DNA of 64,000 nt from Stenotrophomonas beteli (GTDB lineage: Bacteria; Pseudomonadota; Gammaproteobacteria; Xanthomonadales; Xanthomonadaceae): positions 146,783-210,782 of the forward strand of contig NZ_LLXV01000014.1 of the NCBI RefSeq assembly GCF_001431665.1, read 5' to 3'. Numbering within the stretch: the stretch's first letter is position 1; every line of letters begins with the position of its first letter. The notes beneath the pieces were generated by a model. That model did no database searches, was not told the origin of the DNA, and was given only the letters and a program-made list of their open reading frames with translations. Below are positions 45,612 to 58,300 of this stretch, piece by piece. A program made the translations under genes and the position numbers.

Positions 45612-48260
45612 ATGTCCCACACCCCCTTTGGCGAGTCGTCATGCGCTGCCGCAGCCAGCGGCTGCATCGAGGTCCGCGGCGCACGCGAGCACAACCTGAA
45701 GAATGTCGACGTCTCCATTCCACGGAACGCGCTGGTGGTGTTTTCTGGCGTATCGGGGTCCGGCAAGTCCTCGCTGGCCTTCGGCACGGTCTTCGCCGAG
45801 GCGCAACGGCGCTATTTCGAATCCGTCGCACCCTATGCGCGCCGCCTGATCGACCAGGCCGGCGTGCCCGACGTGGATGCCATCGACGGCCTGCCGCCGG
45901 CAGTGGCCCTGCAGCAGCAGCGCGGTGCCAGCAACGCACGTTCATCGGTGGGCAGCGTGACCACGCTGTCCAGCCTGGTGCGCATGATGTATTCGCGTGC
46001 AGGCGCGTACCCGGCCCATCAGCCCATGCTGTACGCCGAGGACTTTTCGCCCAATACGCCGCAGGGTGCCTGCAGCACCTGCCATGGGCTGGGCCATGTC
46101 TACGAAGTGACCGAAGCGCTGATGGTGCCGGACCCGTCGCTGAGCATCCGCGAGCGCGCCATCGCCTCCTGGCCGCCGGCCTGGCATGGCCAGAACCTGC
46201 GCGACATCCTGGTCACCCTGGGCTATGACATCGACGTGCCATGGAGGAAGCTTCCGAAGAAGGACCGGGAGTGGATCCTGTTCACCGAGGACACGCCGAC
46301 CGTGCCCGTCTATGCCGGCTTCACGCCTGCCGAGACGCGTGCCGCGCTCAAGCGCAAGCTGGAGCCCAGCTACATGGGCACCTACACCGGCGCCCGCCGC
46401 TACGTGCTGCACACCTTTGCCACTACCCAGAGCGCGCTGATGCGCAAGCGTGTCTCGCGCTACATGGAAGGCAGGCTGTGCCCCGCCTGCCAGGGCAAGC
46501 GCCTGAAGCCCGAAGCGCTTTCGGTCACCTTTGCCGGTGTGGACATCGGCGAGTTCATGCGGCTGCCGCTGGATCAACTGGCCGGGCTGCTCGAGCCCAT
46601 TGCGCAGGGCGACTTCAGTGCACACAGCCACGGCGCACGCTCCCACAGGAGTGCGACGCCCCGCGATCGCGCGAAACGCGCAACAAGTGGCCGCGCGACC
46701 CACGCGGGCGCCCCCGACGTGCGCCTGACCTCAGCCCTGTCAGAAGAAAAGCGCCTCGCAGCGCAGCGACTGGCGGGTGGAGTCATGGCGCGGGTACGGC
46801 AGCTGCGTGGCCTGGGCCTGGGTTACCTCTCGCTGGATCGCGCCACGCCCACATTGTCGGCCGGCGAACTGCAGCGCCTGCGGCTGGCCACGCAGCTCAG
46901 CTCGTTGCTGTTTGGCGTGCTGTACGTGCTCGACGAGCCCTCGGCCGGCCTGCATCCGGCCGACAGCCAGGCGCTGTACGACGCGCTGGAGCGGCTGCGG
47001 GATGGAGGCAACTCGGTGTTCGTCGTTGAACACGATCTGGAACTGATGCGCCGTGCACAGTGGCTGGTGGACGTGGGACCGCAGGCAGGCGAGCACGGCG
47101 GGCGGGTTCTCTACAGTGGCGAGCCCGACGGCCTGCGCCGCATCGAGGGCTCGCGCACCGCGCGGTACCTGTTCGACCAGGTGCCTGCACCTGCCAGCCG
47201 GCAGCGCAGGGCAAGCAGCTGGCTGGAGCTGAAGGGCATCCACCGCCACAACCTGCAGGGCGTGGACGCACAGGTGCCGCTGGGAGTACTGACGGCAGTG
47301 ACCGGCATTTCGGGCTCGGGCAAGTCCAGCCTGATGGCACAGGCCCTGCCTGAGTTGATGCTGCTGCACCTGGGGCACGAGCCGGTGGACGACAGTGTCG
47401 ACAGCGCACCGACGGATGGGCCGACCGTGATCGAAGCCACCCGGGGCAAGCTGGCCGGCGATGTGGATGCCATCCAACGCGTGGTGCAGGTCGACCAGAA
47501 ACCGATTGGTCGCACCCCTCGGTCCAACCTGGCCACCTACACGGGCCTGTTCGATCACGTGCGCAAGCTGTTCGCCGCGACGCCCGACGCGCGCCGCCGT
47601 CGTTTCGACGCGGGCCGCTTCTCGTTCAACGTGGCCAAGGGCCGATGCGGGACCTGCGAGGGCGAGGGCTTCGTCAGCGTCGAACTGCTGTTCATGCCCA
47701 GTGTCTATGCGCCGTGCCCCACCTGCCATGGCGCACGCTACAACGAGGCTACGTTGAAGGTGTTGTGGAACGGCCGCACCATTGCCGAGGTCCTGCAGAT
47801 GACGGTCGACCAGGCGCACGCGTTCTTTGCCGAAGAGGATGCCATTGCCCGCCCGCTGCAGCTGCTGCAGGACATCGGGCTGGGCTACCTGCGGCTGGGC
47901 CAACCGGCCACCGAACTCTCCGGCGGTGAGGCGCAACGCATCAAGCTGGCCACCGAACTGCAGCGTAGCCAGCGCGGGCGCACGCTGTATGTGCTGGATG
48001 AACCCACCACCGGACTGCATGCGTTGGACGCAGACAGGCTGCTGGTGCAGTTGCAGCGGCTGGTGGACGCAGGAAATACCGTGGTGATGATCGAGCACGA
48101 CATGCGTTCTGTCGCACAGGCCGACTGGGTGATTGACGTCGGCCCGGGCGCAGGCGGCGCGGGTGGCACCATCGTGGCGAAGGGCACGCCGTATCAGCTG
48201 GCCCGGGCCAAAGGCAGCAGGACAGCGCCGTTCCTGGCGCGCGAGCTGGCGCCGCTGTAG
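45612..48260 (+). CDS. UvrA-like excinuclease subunit (UvrA2 class)
   Basis: An 882-residue dimeric ABC ATPase of the UvrA family. It has two nucleotide sites, each with Walker A ([20 protein letters not shown]), signatures [15 protein letters not shown] and [15 protein letters not shown], and Walker B ([20 protein letters not shown]), with zinc modules CSTCHG, CPACQG, CGTCEG and CPTCHG. It is shorter than UvrA1 and has a reduced UvrB-binding region, as in UvrA2, which is linked to DNA damage tolerance or drug resistance. A basic insertion (about 338-370) precedes the first signature. AGGAA before the ATG at 45612. Confidence 0.9.
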   Translation: MSHTPFGESSCAAAASGCIEVRGAREHNLKNVDVSIPRNALVVFSGVSGSGKSSLAFGTVFAEAQRRYFESVAPYARRLIDQAGVPDVDAIDGLPPAVALQQQRGASNARSSVGSVTTLSSLVRMMYSRAGAYPAHQPMLYAEDFSPNTPQGACSTCHGLGHVYEVTEALMVPDPSLSIRERAIASWPPAWHGQNLRDILVTLGYDIDVPWRKLPKKDREWILFTEDTPTVPVYAGFTPAETRAALKRKLEPSYMGTYTGARRYVLHTFATTQSALMRKRVSRYMEGRLCPACQGKRLKPEALSVTFAGVDIGEFMRLPLDQLAGLLEPIAQGDFSAHSHGARSHRSATPRDRAKRATSGRATHAGAPDVRLTSALSEEKRLAAQRLAGGVMARVRQLRGLGLGYLSLDRATPTLSAGELQRLRLATQLSSLLFGVLYVLDEPSAGLHPADSQALYDALERLRDGGNSVFVVEHDLELMRRAQWLVDVGPQAGEHGGRVLYSGEPDGLRRIEGSRTARYLFDQVPAPASRQRRASSWLELKGIHRHNLQGVDAQVPLGVLTAVTGISGSGKSSLMAQALPELMLLHLGHEPVDDSVDSAPTDGPTVIEATRGKLAGDVDAIQRVVQVDQKPIGRTPRSNLATYTGLFDHVRKLFAATPDARRRRFDAGRFSFNVAKGRCGTCEGEGFVSVELLFMPSVYAPCPTCHGARYNEATLKVLWNGRTIAEVLQMTVDQAHAFFAEEDAIARPLQLLQDIGLGYLRLGQPATELSGGEAQRIKLATELQRSQRGRTLYVLDEPTTGLHALDADRLLVQLQRLVDAGNTVVMIEHDMRSVAQADWVIDVGPGAGGAGGTIVAKGTPYQLARAKGSRTAPFLARELAPL

Positions 48261-48279
48261 CGCCGAGCCATGCTCGGCG
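48257..48279. repeat. GTAG-headed short palindrome, SMAG/REP type
   Basis: GTAG is followed by a perfect 8-bp stem (48261-48268 with 48272-48279) and a CAT loop. This is the form of the abundant SMAG repeats of Stenotrophomonas. Its TAG is also the stop codon of the uvrA-like gene. Confidence 0.75.
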
Positions 48280-48424
48280 ATAACCCCTCATCACGAGCGT
48301 TGCCCGCTCCAGCCGGGCAGCGTCGCGGTTGCGCGCGTGGATCGCCCTCCACCCGTATTCGTGGCGCTTGAGACCGTCCGGGAGCGCGCCAACCGTGCGC
48401 GCCATCACGCAATTCGTGAGGCAA

Positions 48425-48453
48425 TTGACATTCCCCGGCGGCTTCGTGATAGT
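48425..48453 (+). promoter_or_regulatory. Probable sigma-70 promoter of the type I secretion operon
   Basis: TTGACA (48425-48430), a 17-base spacer and GATAGT (48448-48453), 39 bases upstream of the transporter ATG. Confidence 0.6.
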
Positions 48454-48492
48454 CCGCGACAGGCTCAGGGGTGAGCCCATAGCAGGGATGTT

Positions 48493-50664
48493 ATGAACCA
48501 GGTAAATGCGGCCCTTGCGGTCGCGGACGGGGAGAGAGGGGGCGCTTCCCAGGATACGGTCGATCTAGGCCTGCGCGGACTGGTGCTGCTTGCGCAGTAC
48601 CACGGCGTAGCAGCAGACGCGGGGCAGTTGTCGCATACGTTCGCGGCCAGCGGTGAATCCTTCGACGAAACCACCCTGCTACTGGCGGCGCGCCAGCTGG
48701 GCCTGAAGGCCAGCGTCGCGCGGATACCCACTGCGCGTTTGCCGATGGTCAGCCTTCCTGCACTGGCATGGGACACGTCGGGGCAGGCATTCCTCATCGC
48801 ACGCATCCACGGCGAAGAGGTGCTGATCCATGACCTGGCGCAACGACGCCCGCGCCAGATGACCCTCGGCGAACTGGACGCGTGCTACGCCGGCAGGCTG
48901 CTGCAGGTGGCATCACGGGCCTCGGTGCTGGGGCAGCTGGCACGCTTCGATTTCACCTGGTTCATTCCTGCAATCATCAAGTACCGCAGGATGTTGGCGG
49001 AGGTCTTCATCGTCTCCCTCTTCATCCAGCTGTTCGCGCTGGTCACGCCACTCTTCTTCCAGGTGGTGATGGACAAGGTCCTGGTCCACAACGGACTGAC
49101 CACGTTGGACGTGATCGCCATCGGGCTGGTGTGCATGGCGCTGTTCGAAGTGGTGCTCAGCGGCCTGCGCACCTATGTCTTCGCGCACACCAGCAGCAAG
49201 ATCGATGTTGAGCTGGGCGCGCGGCTGTTCCGGCATGTCATGACGCTGCCGCTGGCCTACTTCGAATCGCGCAGGGTCGGCGACACCATCGCACGCGTGC
49301 GCGAACTGGAGAACATCCGGGGATTCCTGACCGGCAATGCGCTGACGTCGGTACTGGACCTGCTGTTCACCGTGGTGTTCCTCGCCGTCATGTTCTGGTA
49401 CAGCGGCTGGCTGACCCTGATCGTCGTGCTTTCGTTGCCCGTCTACGCGTTGATCTCAGCGGGTATCACGCCGGTTCTTCGCCGGCGGTTGCAGGACAAA
49501 TTCGCGCGGGGGGCTGACAACCAGTCCTTCCTGGTCGAAACGGTCAGCGGCATCGGCACGGTCAAGGCGATGGCCGTTGACCCGCAGGCCACCCGCACCT
49601 GGGACAACCAGCTGGCGGGATATGTCAACGCCAGCTTCGGTGTCACCCGCGCCGCTACCGTGGGGCAGCAGAGCGTCCAGCTGGTGCAGAAACTGGTCGG
49701 GGTGGCAATCCTGTTCTTTGGCGCCAGGCAGGTACTGGAAGGAAAGCTGTCACTGGGCCAGTTGATCGCGTTCAACATGCTGTCCGGCCAGGTGGCCGCG
49801 CCGATCATCCGGCTGGCCCAGCTCTGGCAGGACTTCCAGCAGGTGGGCATTTCGGTGGAGCGGTTGGGCGACATCCTCAACACCCGTACCGAATTGCCGG
49901 GCAGCCGCGCGGCCCTGCCGCCGATCCAGGGTGGCATCAGTTTCGAGCGCGTGCAATTCCGTTACCGGCCCGAAGCCCCCCAGGTCCTGGATGGCATCGA
50001 TCTGGAGATCAAGCCCGGTGAGGTCATCGGCATCGTCGGCCGCTCGGGCTCGGGCAAGAGCACGCTGACCAAGCTGGTGCAGCGCCTCTACATTCCCGAG
50101 CGTGGCCGCGTACTCATCGATGGGCATGACCTGGCGCTTGCCGACCCAGCGTGGCTGCGCCGCCAGCTGGGAGTGGTGCTGCAGGAGAACTTCCTGTTCA
50201 ATCGCAGCATCCGCGACAACATCGCCCTGGCTGACCCGGGCGTGCCCTTGGAGCGTGTGATCCGCGCCGCGACGCTGGCCGGTGCGCATGATTTCATCGT
50301 GGCGCTGCCGGAAGGCTACGACACGATTGTCGGTGAGCACGGCGCCGGACTCTCCGGCGGGCAGCGGCAGCGGGTGGCGATCGCCCGCGCGTTGATCACC
50401 GAGCCACGCATCCTGATCCTGGACGAGGCCACCAGCGCACTGGACTACGAATCGGAGCATGCGGTGATGCGCAACATGCAGGCCATCTGCAAGGGCCGTA
50501 CCGTGCTGATCATTGCGCACCGACTGTCCACGGTCCGCCATGCCGACCGGATCGTGGTGGTGGAGAAGGGCCGCATCGTCGAGTCCGGCAGCCATGCCGA
50601 GCTGGTTGATCGCCCGGGCGGCGCCTACCAGCGGCTGCACACCCTTCAGGCGGGCACGCCATGA
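48493..50664 (+). CDS. Type I secretion ABC transporter, HlyB-like
   Basis: A 723-residue inner-membrane exporter ATPase. Layout: N-terminal C39-like domain (about 20-135) without the catalytic Cys, as in HlyB; membrane domain with six helices (about 155-440); ATPase with Walker [11 protein letters not shown], signature [15 protein letters not shown] and Walker [12 protein letters not shown]. It would recognise the uncleaved C-terminal signal of the RTX protein two genes downstream. ATGA overlap with the adaptor gene. The TolC-type outer membrane partner is not in the window. Confidence 0.95.
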   Translation: MNQVNAALAVADGERGGASQDTVDLGLRGLVLLAQYHGVAADAGQLSHTFAASGESFDETTLLLAARQLGLKASVARIPTARLPMVSLPALAWDTSGQAFLIARIHGEEVLIHDLAQRRPRQMTLGELDACYAGRLLQVASRASVLGQLARFDFTWFIPAIIKYRRMLAEVFIVSLFIQLFALVTPLFFQVVMDKVLVHNGLTTLDVIAIGLVCMALFEVVLSGLRTYVFAHTSSKIDVELGARLFRHVMTLPLAYFESRRVGDTIARVRELENIRGFLTGNALTSVLDLLFTVVFLAVMFWYSGWLTLIVVLSLPVYALISAGITPVLRRRLQDKFARGADNQSFLVETVSGIGTVKAMAVDPQATRTWDNQLAGYVNASFGVTRAATVGQQSVQLVQKLVGVAILFFGARQVLEGKLSLGQLIAFNMLSGQVAAPIIRLAQLWQDFQQVGISVERLGDILNTRTELPGSRAALPPIQGGISFERVQFRYRPEAPQVLDGIDLEIKPGEVIGIVGRSGSGKSTLTKLVQRLYIPERGRVLIDGHDLALADPAWLRRQLGVVLQENFLFNRSIRDNIALADPGVPLERVIRAATLAGAHDFIVALPEGYDTIVGEHGAGLSGGQRQRVAIARALITEPRILILDEATSALDYESEHAVMRNMQAICKGRTVLIIAHRLSTVRHADRIVVVEKGRIVESGSHAELVDRPGGAYQRLHTLQAGTP

Positions 50665-52079
50665 AACACGTTCTCCAAGGATGCGCGGCGTTCGTACAGC
50701 GCTATTGCGGCGCGTTCCGTGCACACTGGGCAGCGCGGCATGCACATCAAGCGCCGGCGCGCCAGCGGGCGGAGCGCGAGTTCCTGCCCGCTCACCTGGA
50801 GCTGATCGAGACCCCCGTCTCGCCGACAGCGCGCTGGACGGCCTGGATCATCATTGCCTTCTTCTGCGTCGCTCTGCTCTGGGCCTGCCTGGGCAAGCTG
50901 GACATCGTGGCGGTGGCGCCCGGAAGGATGGTGGCCGACTCGCGCACCAAGATCGTGCAGCCTCTGGAGACCGCCGTTGTGCGGCGTATTCTGGTGCGCG
51001 ACGGTCAGCAGGTCGCGGCCGGGCAGCCGCTGATCGAACTGGATACTACCGCCAGTGGCGCAGAGCTGAGCCAGGTGGACGCTGCACTGACAGAATCACG
51101 GATGACCGCACTGCGGCTGGCAGCGATGGTTGACGCGATGTCCTCGGGGCAGCGACCACACTTGCCCCAGGCCGAAGGGATCGCCGATGAACGACGCGCC
51201 GCCGAGCAGCAGCTGCTACTGAGCCAGTTCGACGCGCTGCAGGCCAACCGGCTCAGGCTGCAGGCGACCATCGACCAGCGGGCGGCCGAGATCCAGACCA
51301 TATCCGAGGCCATCGAGCCGATGGCCGAGCTTGCGCGGATCACCAAGGTGCGCGCGGAGGACTATGCGCGGCTGGTGCAGGGCAACTACGTTGGGCGCCA
51401 TGACTACCTGCTGCGCGAACAGGAGCGGATCAGCGCCGAGCGGGATCTTGCCGTGCAGCACAATCGCCTGCGTGAGCTGAAAAGTTCACTGGCCACCGCG
51501 CAGGAAGAACTGCGGGTGCTGCTCACCGAATCCAAGCGCCAGTACCTGGAGCAGTTGCGCGAGGCACAACAACAGATCGCGCAGGGAACGCCAGAACGGG
51601 ACAAGGCTGGGCAACGCAACCGCTTGATGACCCTGCGCGCCCCCGTGGCCGGCACCGTGCAGCAGCTGGCAGTGCACACCGTCGGCGGCGTGGTCACTCC
51701 GGCCCAGGAGCTTCTGGCCGTGGTGCCACGGGAGTCGCTCGAGGTGGAAGCCACCATCCTCAACAAGGATATCGGCTTCGTCCGCGCTGGGCAGGCCGTT
51801 GTCGTAAAGGTGGAAAGTTTCCCGTACACGCGCTACGGCTATCTGACCGGCCGCGTGATCAGCGTCTCGCACGACGCAGCCCAACACGAAACGCTGGGCT
51901 CGGTCTTTCCAGCACGGATCCGTCTCGATGGCAGCACCCTGGATATCGATGGCGTAGTGGTGGGCATGAGCGCGGGCATGGCACTCAGCGCCGAGGTGAA
52001 GACCGGCAAGCGACGGGTGATCGACTACCTGCTCAGTCCATTGCGGCAGCATGCCGGGGAAGGGCTCCGCGAGCGCTAG
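50661..52079 (+). CDS. Type I secretion periplasmic adaptor, HlyD-like
   Basis: A 472-residue membrane fusion protein: one N-terminal membrane helix ([17 protein letters not shown], about residues 55-72), a lipoyl-like half motif ([20 protein letters not shown]), a long coiled coil (about 130-310), the second lipoyl half ([22 protein letters not shown]), and the conserved end [17 protein letters not shown]. It bridges the ABC exporter and an outer-membrane channel. Starts within the transporter stop codon. Confidence 0.95.
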   Translation: MKHVLQGCAAFVQRYCGAFRAHWAARHAHQAPARQRAEREFLPAHLELIETPVSPTARWTAWIIIAFFCVALLWACLGKLDIVAVAPGRMVADSRTKIVQPLETAVVRRILVRDGQQVAAGQPLIELDTTASGAELSQVDAALTESRMTALRLAAMVDAMSSGQRPHLPQAEGIADERRAAEQQLLLSQFDALQANRLRLQATIDQRAAEIQTISEAIEPMAELARITKVRAEDYARLVQGNYVGRHDYLLREQERISAERDLAVQHNRLRELKSSLATAQEELRVLLTESKRQYLEQLREAQQQIAQGTPERDKAGQRNRLMTLRAPVAGTVQQLAVHTVGGVVTPAQELLAVVPRESLEVEATILNKDIGFVRAGQAVVVKVESFPYTRYGYLTGRVISVSHDAAQHETLGSVFPARIRLDGSTLDIDGVVVGMSAGMALSAEVKTGKRRVIDYLLSPLRQHAGEGLRER

Positions 52080-52090
52080 CACCGGTCTCC

Positions 52091-52137
52091 AGCGAACGCG
52101 CGCGCAAGGGCGCGATCCGGTTCGCAGGGCGTTCGCT
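52091..52137. other. Stem-loop after hlyD-like gene
   Basis: An 8-bp outer stem (52091-52098 with 52130-52137) encloses further GC-rich pairing, starting 11 bases after the adaptor stop. It may separate or stabilise transcripts of the exporter and the RTX gene. Confidence 0.45.
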
Positions 52138-52206
52138 GTTCGAGTGGAAACGTTGTTGATGATGCCGGCGGGATCCCCGCTCGGCAGGCTCCTGTTCCAG
52201 CCCTGG

Positions 52207-52226
52207 CAGAACGGAAGAACGTTCTG
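52207..52226. promoter_or_regulatory. Inverted repeat upstream of the RTX gene
   Basis: CAGAAC pairs with GTTCTG around an 8-base loop, and AGAACGTTCT (52216-52225) inside it is a perfect 10-bp palindrome. Located 78 bases before the RTX start codon. Either a hairpin in the leader or a regulator site. Confidence 0.35.
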
Positions 52227-52303
52227 TGGGTTCCTCTTCCGGTGGCGTGCTTCGGCATTCCGCTGCACATGACGATACGACCAATCAACGAAAGGAAACG
52301 GTG

Positions 52304-55300
52304 ATGGCTGCAGATGCGATCAATGATGCAAAGGCGATGCTGCTGACCGAGATATCAGCGGCCCTGGCGGCCAACCTGAAGCTCGGGCTGGATCGGGTGA
52401 AGCCCGCGGACGGGACCGGTGCAGTGCCCCCCGACCAGCTGCTCGCCATGTACAAGGATGTGCTGGAACAGAATGCCGAGCTGCTGAGCATCTACGCCAG
52501 CCGGTTCCAGCTGGAAGGAAACGCCGATCTGCTGGTGTGGTGCCAGGGCATGATCGCCGACACGCAGCGTCAGCTGGCGCTGGTCGACAAGGACCAGGAG
52601 CCGGCCATCACCCTGAAGGATCTGGCCAGCGGCGTGATCAGCTCGCTGGACGAGCAGGGCAAGCTCATCTCGCTGGGCGGCTCGGAAAAGGTCTTCGGCG
52701 TGGTGGGCAAGGGACTGGACCGCCTCGACATCATCCAGAAGATGCTCGACGGTGACTTCAGCGCGGCGGCGGCCGTCTTTGCAGGCAGCGCCGTCAATAC
52801 CGTCGTAACGGGTGTGCTGACCGGCGCGGTGGTCGCGGCAGGCGTGGTCTCCTGGCCTATCGTGGCCGGTGTCGCAGTGATCGGTGCGGTGGCCGGTATC
52901 GTCGGCGGCAACATGGCCAACGACCTGGTCGAGGACTTCTTCGAATTCGCCAAGGAGCCGGAAGACCTTCGCGACGATGCCTACAATTCCATCGTCTTCC
53001 AGATCCAGCACGGCGGCAGCAGCTACCTGCCCGCCATGGGCGACTACCTCAGTTTCGGCACCTCGGGCGATGACCAGCTCAGCGCGCAGTATCTGCAGGG
53101 CAACGGCAGCATCCTGATCGGCGGAGGTGGCAATGACAGCCTGCACGGTGCCGAACGCGTGGACCGCCTGAGCGGCGGCGCCGGCAACGATCTGCTGAAG
53201 GGCTATGAAGGCAACGACGTCCTCAACGGCGGTGCCGGCAATGACGTACTGGAGGGCGGCAAGGGATCGGACCGGCTGGAAGGCGGCACCGGGTTCGACA
53301 CCTACGAATTCCACCTGGCCGATTTTGCCGGCGGATCGCAGGATATCGTGGTCGATACCGACGGTATCGGCAAGATCACCTTCGACAACGTCGCCATCGG
53401 CGACCTTTCTGTCAATCACGTTTCCCGCGACGGCCTTGGCTGGGAAACCCAGGACCGCAAGTTCCGCCTGCAGGTGGTTGGCAGCGGCGATACCTCCTCG
53501 CTCATCATCACCCACCGTGAGACCGGCGGCCGCATCGTCGTACGCAACTGGTCCAATGGCGAGCTGAGCATCACGCTGCCGGGCCTCGGCCAGCCGGGAA
53601 CGCCCGAGAACCCGTACGCGCTGACCAACGAGAACGATCAGGTCGGCCATGATGGCGATCCGGATGAAGTGCGCAGCGGCAACGACATCATCAGCGCGAT
53701 GGGTGGCAATGATGGCGTGGACGGTGGCTATGGCGACGACTGGATCGACGGTGGCCACGGCAACGACCTGATCCTTGGCGGGCCGGGCAGCAACCGTCTT
53801 CTCGGCGGCCTGGGAGACGATGTGCTGCTCGGTATTCCAATGCTGCTGGCATGGACCGTGCCGAACGATCTGGACGGTTGGTACGAGGACATGCGCGAAC
53901 GCAACGATGTCCTCAATTTCGGCAAGGGCTGGTATACCCACATGGAGGGTCACGCGCCGGTCAGCGGTGACGCGACACAGAACCTGATCGGCTTCCAGGT
54001 CAGCGCCACCTACGACAACGGGCAGGATCCCTGGGTCGAAACCGATTCGAACGTGAACCCGAGTGGCGACGATGAGATCGACGCCGGGGACGGCTCGGAC
54101 GTCGCCTACGGTGGCGAAGGCGATGACAACATCAGTGGTGGCACGGGCAACGACCTGCTGATCGGTGGCGCCGACAACGATTACATCCGCGGCGAAGAGG
54201 ACAACGATCTCATCCTGGGTGATGACTTCGCTGCCGCCGGCGGCATATGGGATTTCGTGGCGACGCAGATTTCCAGCCAGGCCAATACCTCGGGCAACGA
54301 CACCCTGATCGGCGGATCGGGAAATGACCGCATCTATGGACAGGGAGGCCATGACATCATCGACGGCGGTGAGGGCGATGACATCCTCCAGGGCGACCGT
54401 GTCGACTATGGGCTGGGGTACTCCTACAACGTCGGCGGCGTGGCCGGGGACGACTTCATCGATGGCGGCGACGGCAACGACCAGATCTACGGTGACGGCG
54501 GCAACGACACCCTGCGCGGCGGCAGCGGCAACGACATGATTGTCGGCGATTCGATCGGTATCGATGGATCGCTTCATGGCAACGACACGATCGATGCAGG
54601 CGAAGGTGCCGATACCGTGATCGGCCTGGGTGGCAACGACGTGATCCGGGGCGGTGATGGCAACGACATCCTGCTCGGCGACGGCGCCCTCAGCGATGTC
54701 GGCGCAGACTTCCACGGCAACGACACCCTGTACGGCGAAGCGGGCGACGACGAACTGCAGGGCAACGGCGGCGATGACTTCCTCGATGGCGGCACCGGCG
54801 ACGACCTGCTGTCCGGCCAGGACGGCAACGACACCCTGCAGGGCGGCGACGGCAAGGATGAGCTGCAGGGCGGCGACGGCCAGGACACGCTGTCCGGTGG
54901 AAGCGATGACGATCGCCTGTTCGGCCAGGACGGCGACGACGTACTGAGTGGCGATCACGGCAACGATGAGCTGTATGGCGGCGCGGGCAATGACCGCTTG
55001 AGCGGTGGCGCGGGCATCGACAAGCTGGGCGGCGGCGTCGGCAATGATGTCCTGGATGGAGGCGATGGCAACGACACCCTGGACGGCGAAGCAGGTGACG
55101 ACACGATCTATGGCGGCGCCGGCAACGACACCATCGACGGCGACGACGGCAGCGACCTGGTCTTCGGTGGCGCCGGCGATGACGGCATCTATGGCGGCAT
55201 CGGCAACGACGAACTGCACGGCGAGGATGGCGATGACATCATCTCGGCCGCCGAAGGCAATGATCTGGTCCTTGGCGGTGCCGGCAATGACATGCTCAAC

Positions 55301-58300
55301 GGCGACGCAGGCAACGACGATGTGCAGGGCGGAGACGGCAACGATCACCTGACCGGCGGCGACGGCGACGATGTCCTGACCGGCGGTGCAGGCAACGATC
55401 TCCTGCGCGGCGGCGCAGGCAACGACCGTTTCCACTTCGAGTCCGGCTTCGGCGCCGACCTGGTGGCTCTGGAGGATGCAGGCGCGGGCCAGGACACCAT
55501 CAGCTTCGGCAGCAGCATCGCTGCCGAAGACCTGGCCTATACGGCCCATGGCCTGGATCTGGTCATCCTTCACGCCAGCGGTGTCGACTCCATCGTCGTG
55601 CGCGGATTCTTTGCGGCAGGGATGGCAGCGTCGGTGCAGCTGCCCAATGGCACGATCCTTGATCGAGCCTACTTCGAGCAGCTGCTGTCCATCCCCGTGC
55701 CGACCGGCGTGGGCAGCGCGGGCGACGACCAGATGGTCGGCACGGAGAACGCAGACAACCTGCACGGCGGTGGCGGCAATGATGCCATTCATGGCCTGGC
55801 CGGCGACGACTTCCTGTACGGCGGTGCCGGCAACGACACCCTCAGCGGCGGGCTCGGCGGCGACGTACTCGACGGTGGCAGCGGCAACGACACCTACATC
55901 TTCAACTTCTACGACGGCTACGACTCGATCCTCAACCTGGGCGAGGCAGACGCGGGCAGCGATGTGATCCAGCTCGGCACGTCGATCACCCGGGACATGA
56001 TCAACAACTTCCAGGTCTCCGGGGACGACCTGATGATCGCCTTCAGGCAGGGTGCCGACTTCGCCAGCATCTACCTTGAAGGATTCCTCTCGGCAGCCAA
56101 CGGCACGCATCGCATCCAGTTCGCCGATGGCACCTGGTTGTCGGCGCAGGATTTCCGAGGCAATTCCGATGCATGGGTCGGTACCGACGGCGATGACCTC
56201 TATCTTGGCACCGCCGCCAACAACAATGTGCAGGGCGGGCTCGGCAACGATGAGCTGCACGGGCTGGCTGGCGACGACCGGATCTTCGGCGGCGCGGGCA
56301 ACGATTCGCTGGACGGCGACGGCGGCATCGACGAGATCGATGGCGGCGACGGTGACGACCAACTGTATGGGGACGACGCAATCTCCGGCCCCGGAGAGTA
56401 CGATGTGCTGCGCGGCGGCGCGGGCAACGACCGTTATTACGTCGGTGCGGGTTACCAGGATGCGCCCAGCCCGGATACGGTGATCGAACTGGCGGGCGAG
56501 GGCATCGACACCGTGTACGCGGAGTCCTACTCCTACACCCTTACCGCCAACGTAGAGAACCTGGTGGGCGTCTACGCCTCCACCTTCCTGTACTGGCAGA
56601 ACCCCGAGTACTACGGGTGGCGCGTCAACATCCCGCGCAAGTTCGTCGGCAACGACCTGGACAACACCATCCAGATCGGGCCTGCGCCCTGGAACGGCAA
56701 CCACGACCAGCGCCTGTACCTGCTGGACGGTGGCGCTGGCAACGACACCCTGATCGGCAGCATTGCCGATGAGATCTACGTCGTCGACAGCCTGGGCGAT
56801 GTCATCGTGGAGACCGACACCGGTGTCGGCGCATCGTTCGATACCATCCGCGCCTCGCTGTCCTACTCGCTGGCAGACCACGCCAATATCGAGCGGCTTG
56901 AACTGTGGGGCGCCAACGCGCTCTCCGGCTGGGGCAACAGCGGCAACAACATCCTGGTCGGCCGCACTTCCGATGCGGCCAATCATCTGTATGGCGGACT
57001 CGGGGATGACACCTACGTCATCACCGCCAAGGATGTGGTGGTGGAGAATGCCGGGGAAGGCATCGACACCGTGATCATCGATCACGTCGACGAAGTGAGC
57101 AGTTCGACCCAATGGTTCAACGTGGCCGACTACGCCAACGTCGAGAATCTCTCGCTGGGCAACAACCTCACCCTGGACCTGTACTTCAGCGGCAGTGACA
57201 ACGAAGGCGCCTTCAATGCCAACCTGCGTGGCAATGCCGGCGACAACCGACTGGTCGGCAACGGCTTCAGCAATGAACTGCGCGGTGGCGGCGGCAACGA
57301 CACGCTGGTGGGCGGTGAGCGCGAGCTCAACACGTCCTACGCCACCGGCCGCGACTACCTGTACGGCGAGGAAGGAAACGACCTCCTGCAGGCCGGAAGC
57401 GGGGGCGCCGACCTGTATGGCGGCACCGGCAACGACACCCTGGAGGGCGGCACCGGCAACGATGACTTCCATTACGCGCGTGGCGATGGCCAGGACACCA
57501 TCGAGTCCAAGGGCCATGGCGTCTCGACCCGCGACCGTGTGATCTTCGCTGCCGGCATCGATCCGGACGACATCACCTGGTCGCAGGTCGGGCTGGATCT
57601 GGTGATCCAGGTGGGTACGGATCCGTCGGACCGGATCACCGTCAGCGGATACTGGCAGGAAAGCGAAGCGGGCATCGTTCTCAGCCAGCGCATCGACGAA
57701 TTCGTGTTTGCCGATGGCACCATCCGCAAGGGCGGGCTGGATCGGCTGCCTTACACCAACAATCCGCCCGAAACCCTGATCTACTACTTCAATCATGAGG
57801 CGGTGGGTGAAGAGGCTTTCACCCTCGCGCTGCCGACCGGCATGTTCCGCGATGCCGCCGATGACACCCTTTCCTTCAGCCTGGGCAACGGCAGTCCCGA
57901 GTGGCTGGCCATCGACGCGACCACAGGCGTCATCTCCGGCAGTCCGCCCAACGGTGGTGGCGAGTACACCGTGCAGATCGTCGCCAGCGACAGCTGGGGC
58001 CAGACCGCCACCTCGTCGCTGTCGCTGGGCGTGCGCAATGTCATCCGCGGCACCGCCGCAGCGGACTCCCTGACCGGCACCCAGTTCCGCGACGACATCC
58101 ATGCCGGCCAGGGCAACGACACCCTGACAGGCGCGGGCCCGGGCGATCGCCTCTATGGTGGCCAGGGCGACGACACCTACGTGGTCACCGACGCCTCCCA
58201 GCAGATCATCGAGCTGGCCGGCGAAGGCCACGACACCGTGCAAAGCTCGAGCTACTCCTACACGCTCGGCGAACAGGTCGAGGGCCTGGCCCTGCTGGAC

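Noticed and set aside
52145..52157. GGAAACGTT upstream of the RTX gene as a FruR site
   Set aside because: Only a half-site; a nine-base match in this much sequence is plausibly chance.
54066..55440. Regular short-period DNA repetition that could look like a CRISPR or tandem array
   Set aside because: The period of about 27 bases encodes RTX nonapeptides; there are no unique spacers or constant repeats and no cas genes.
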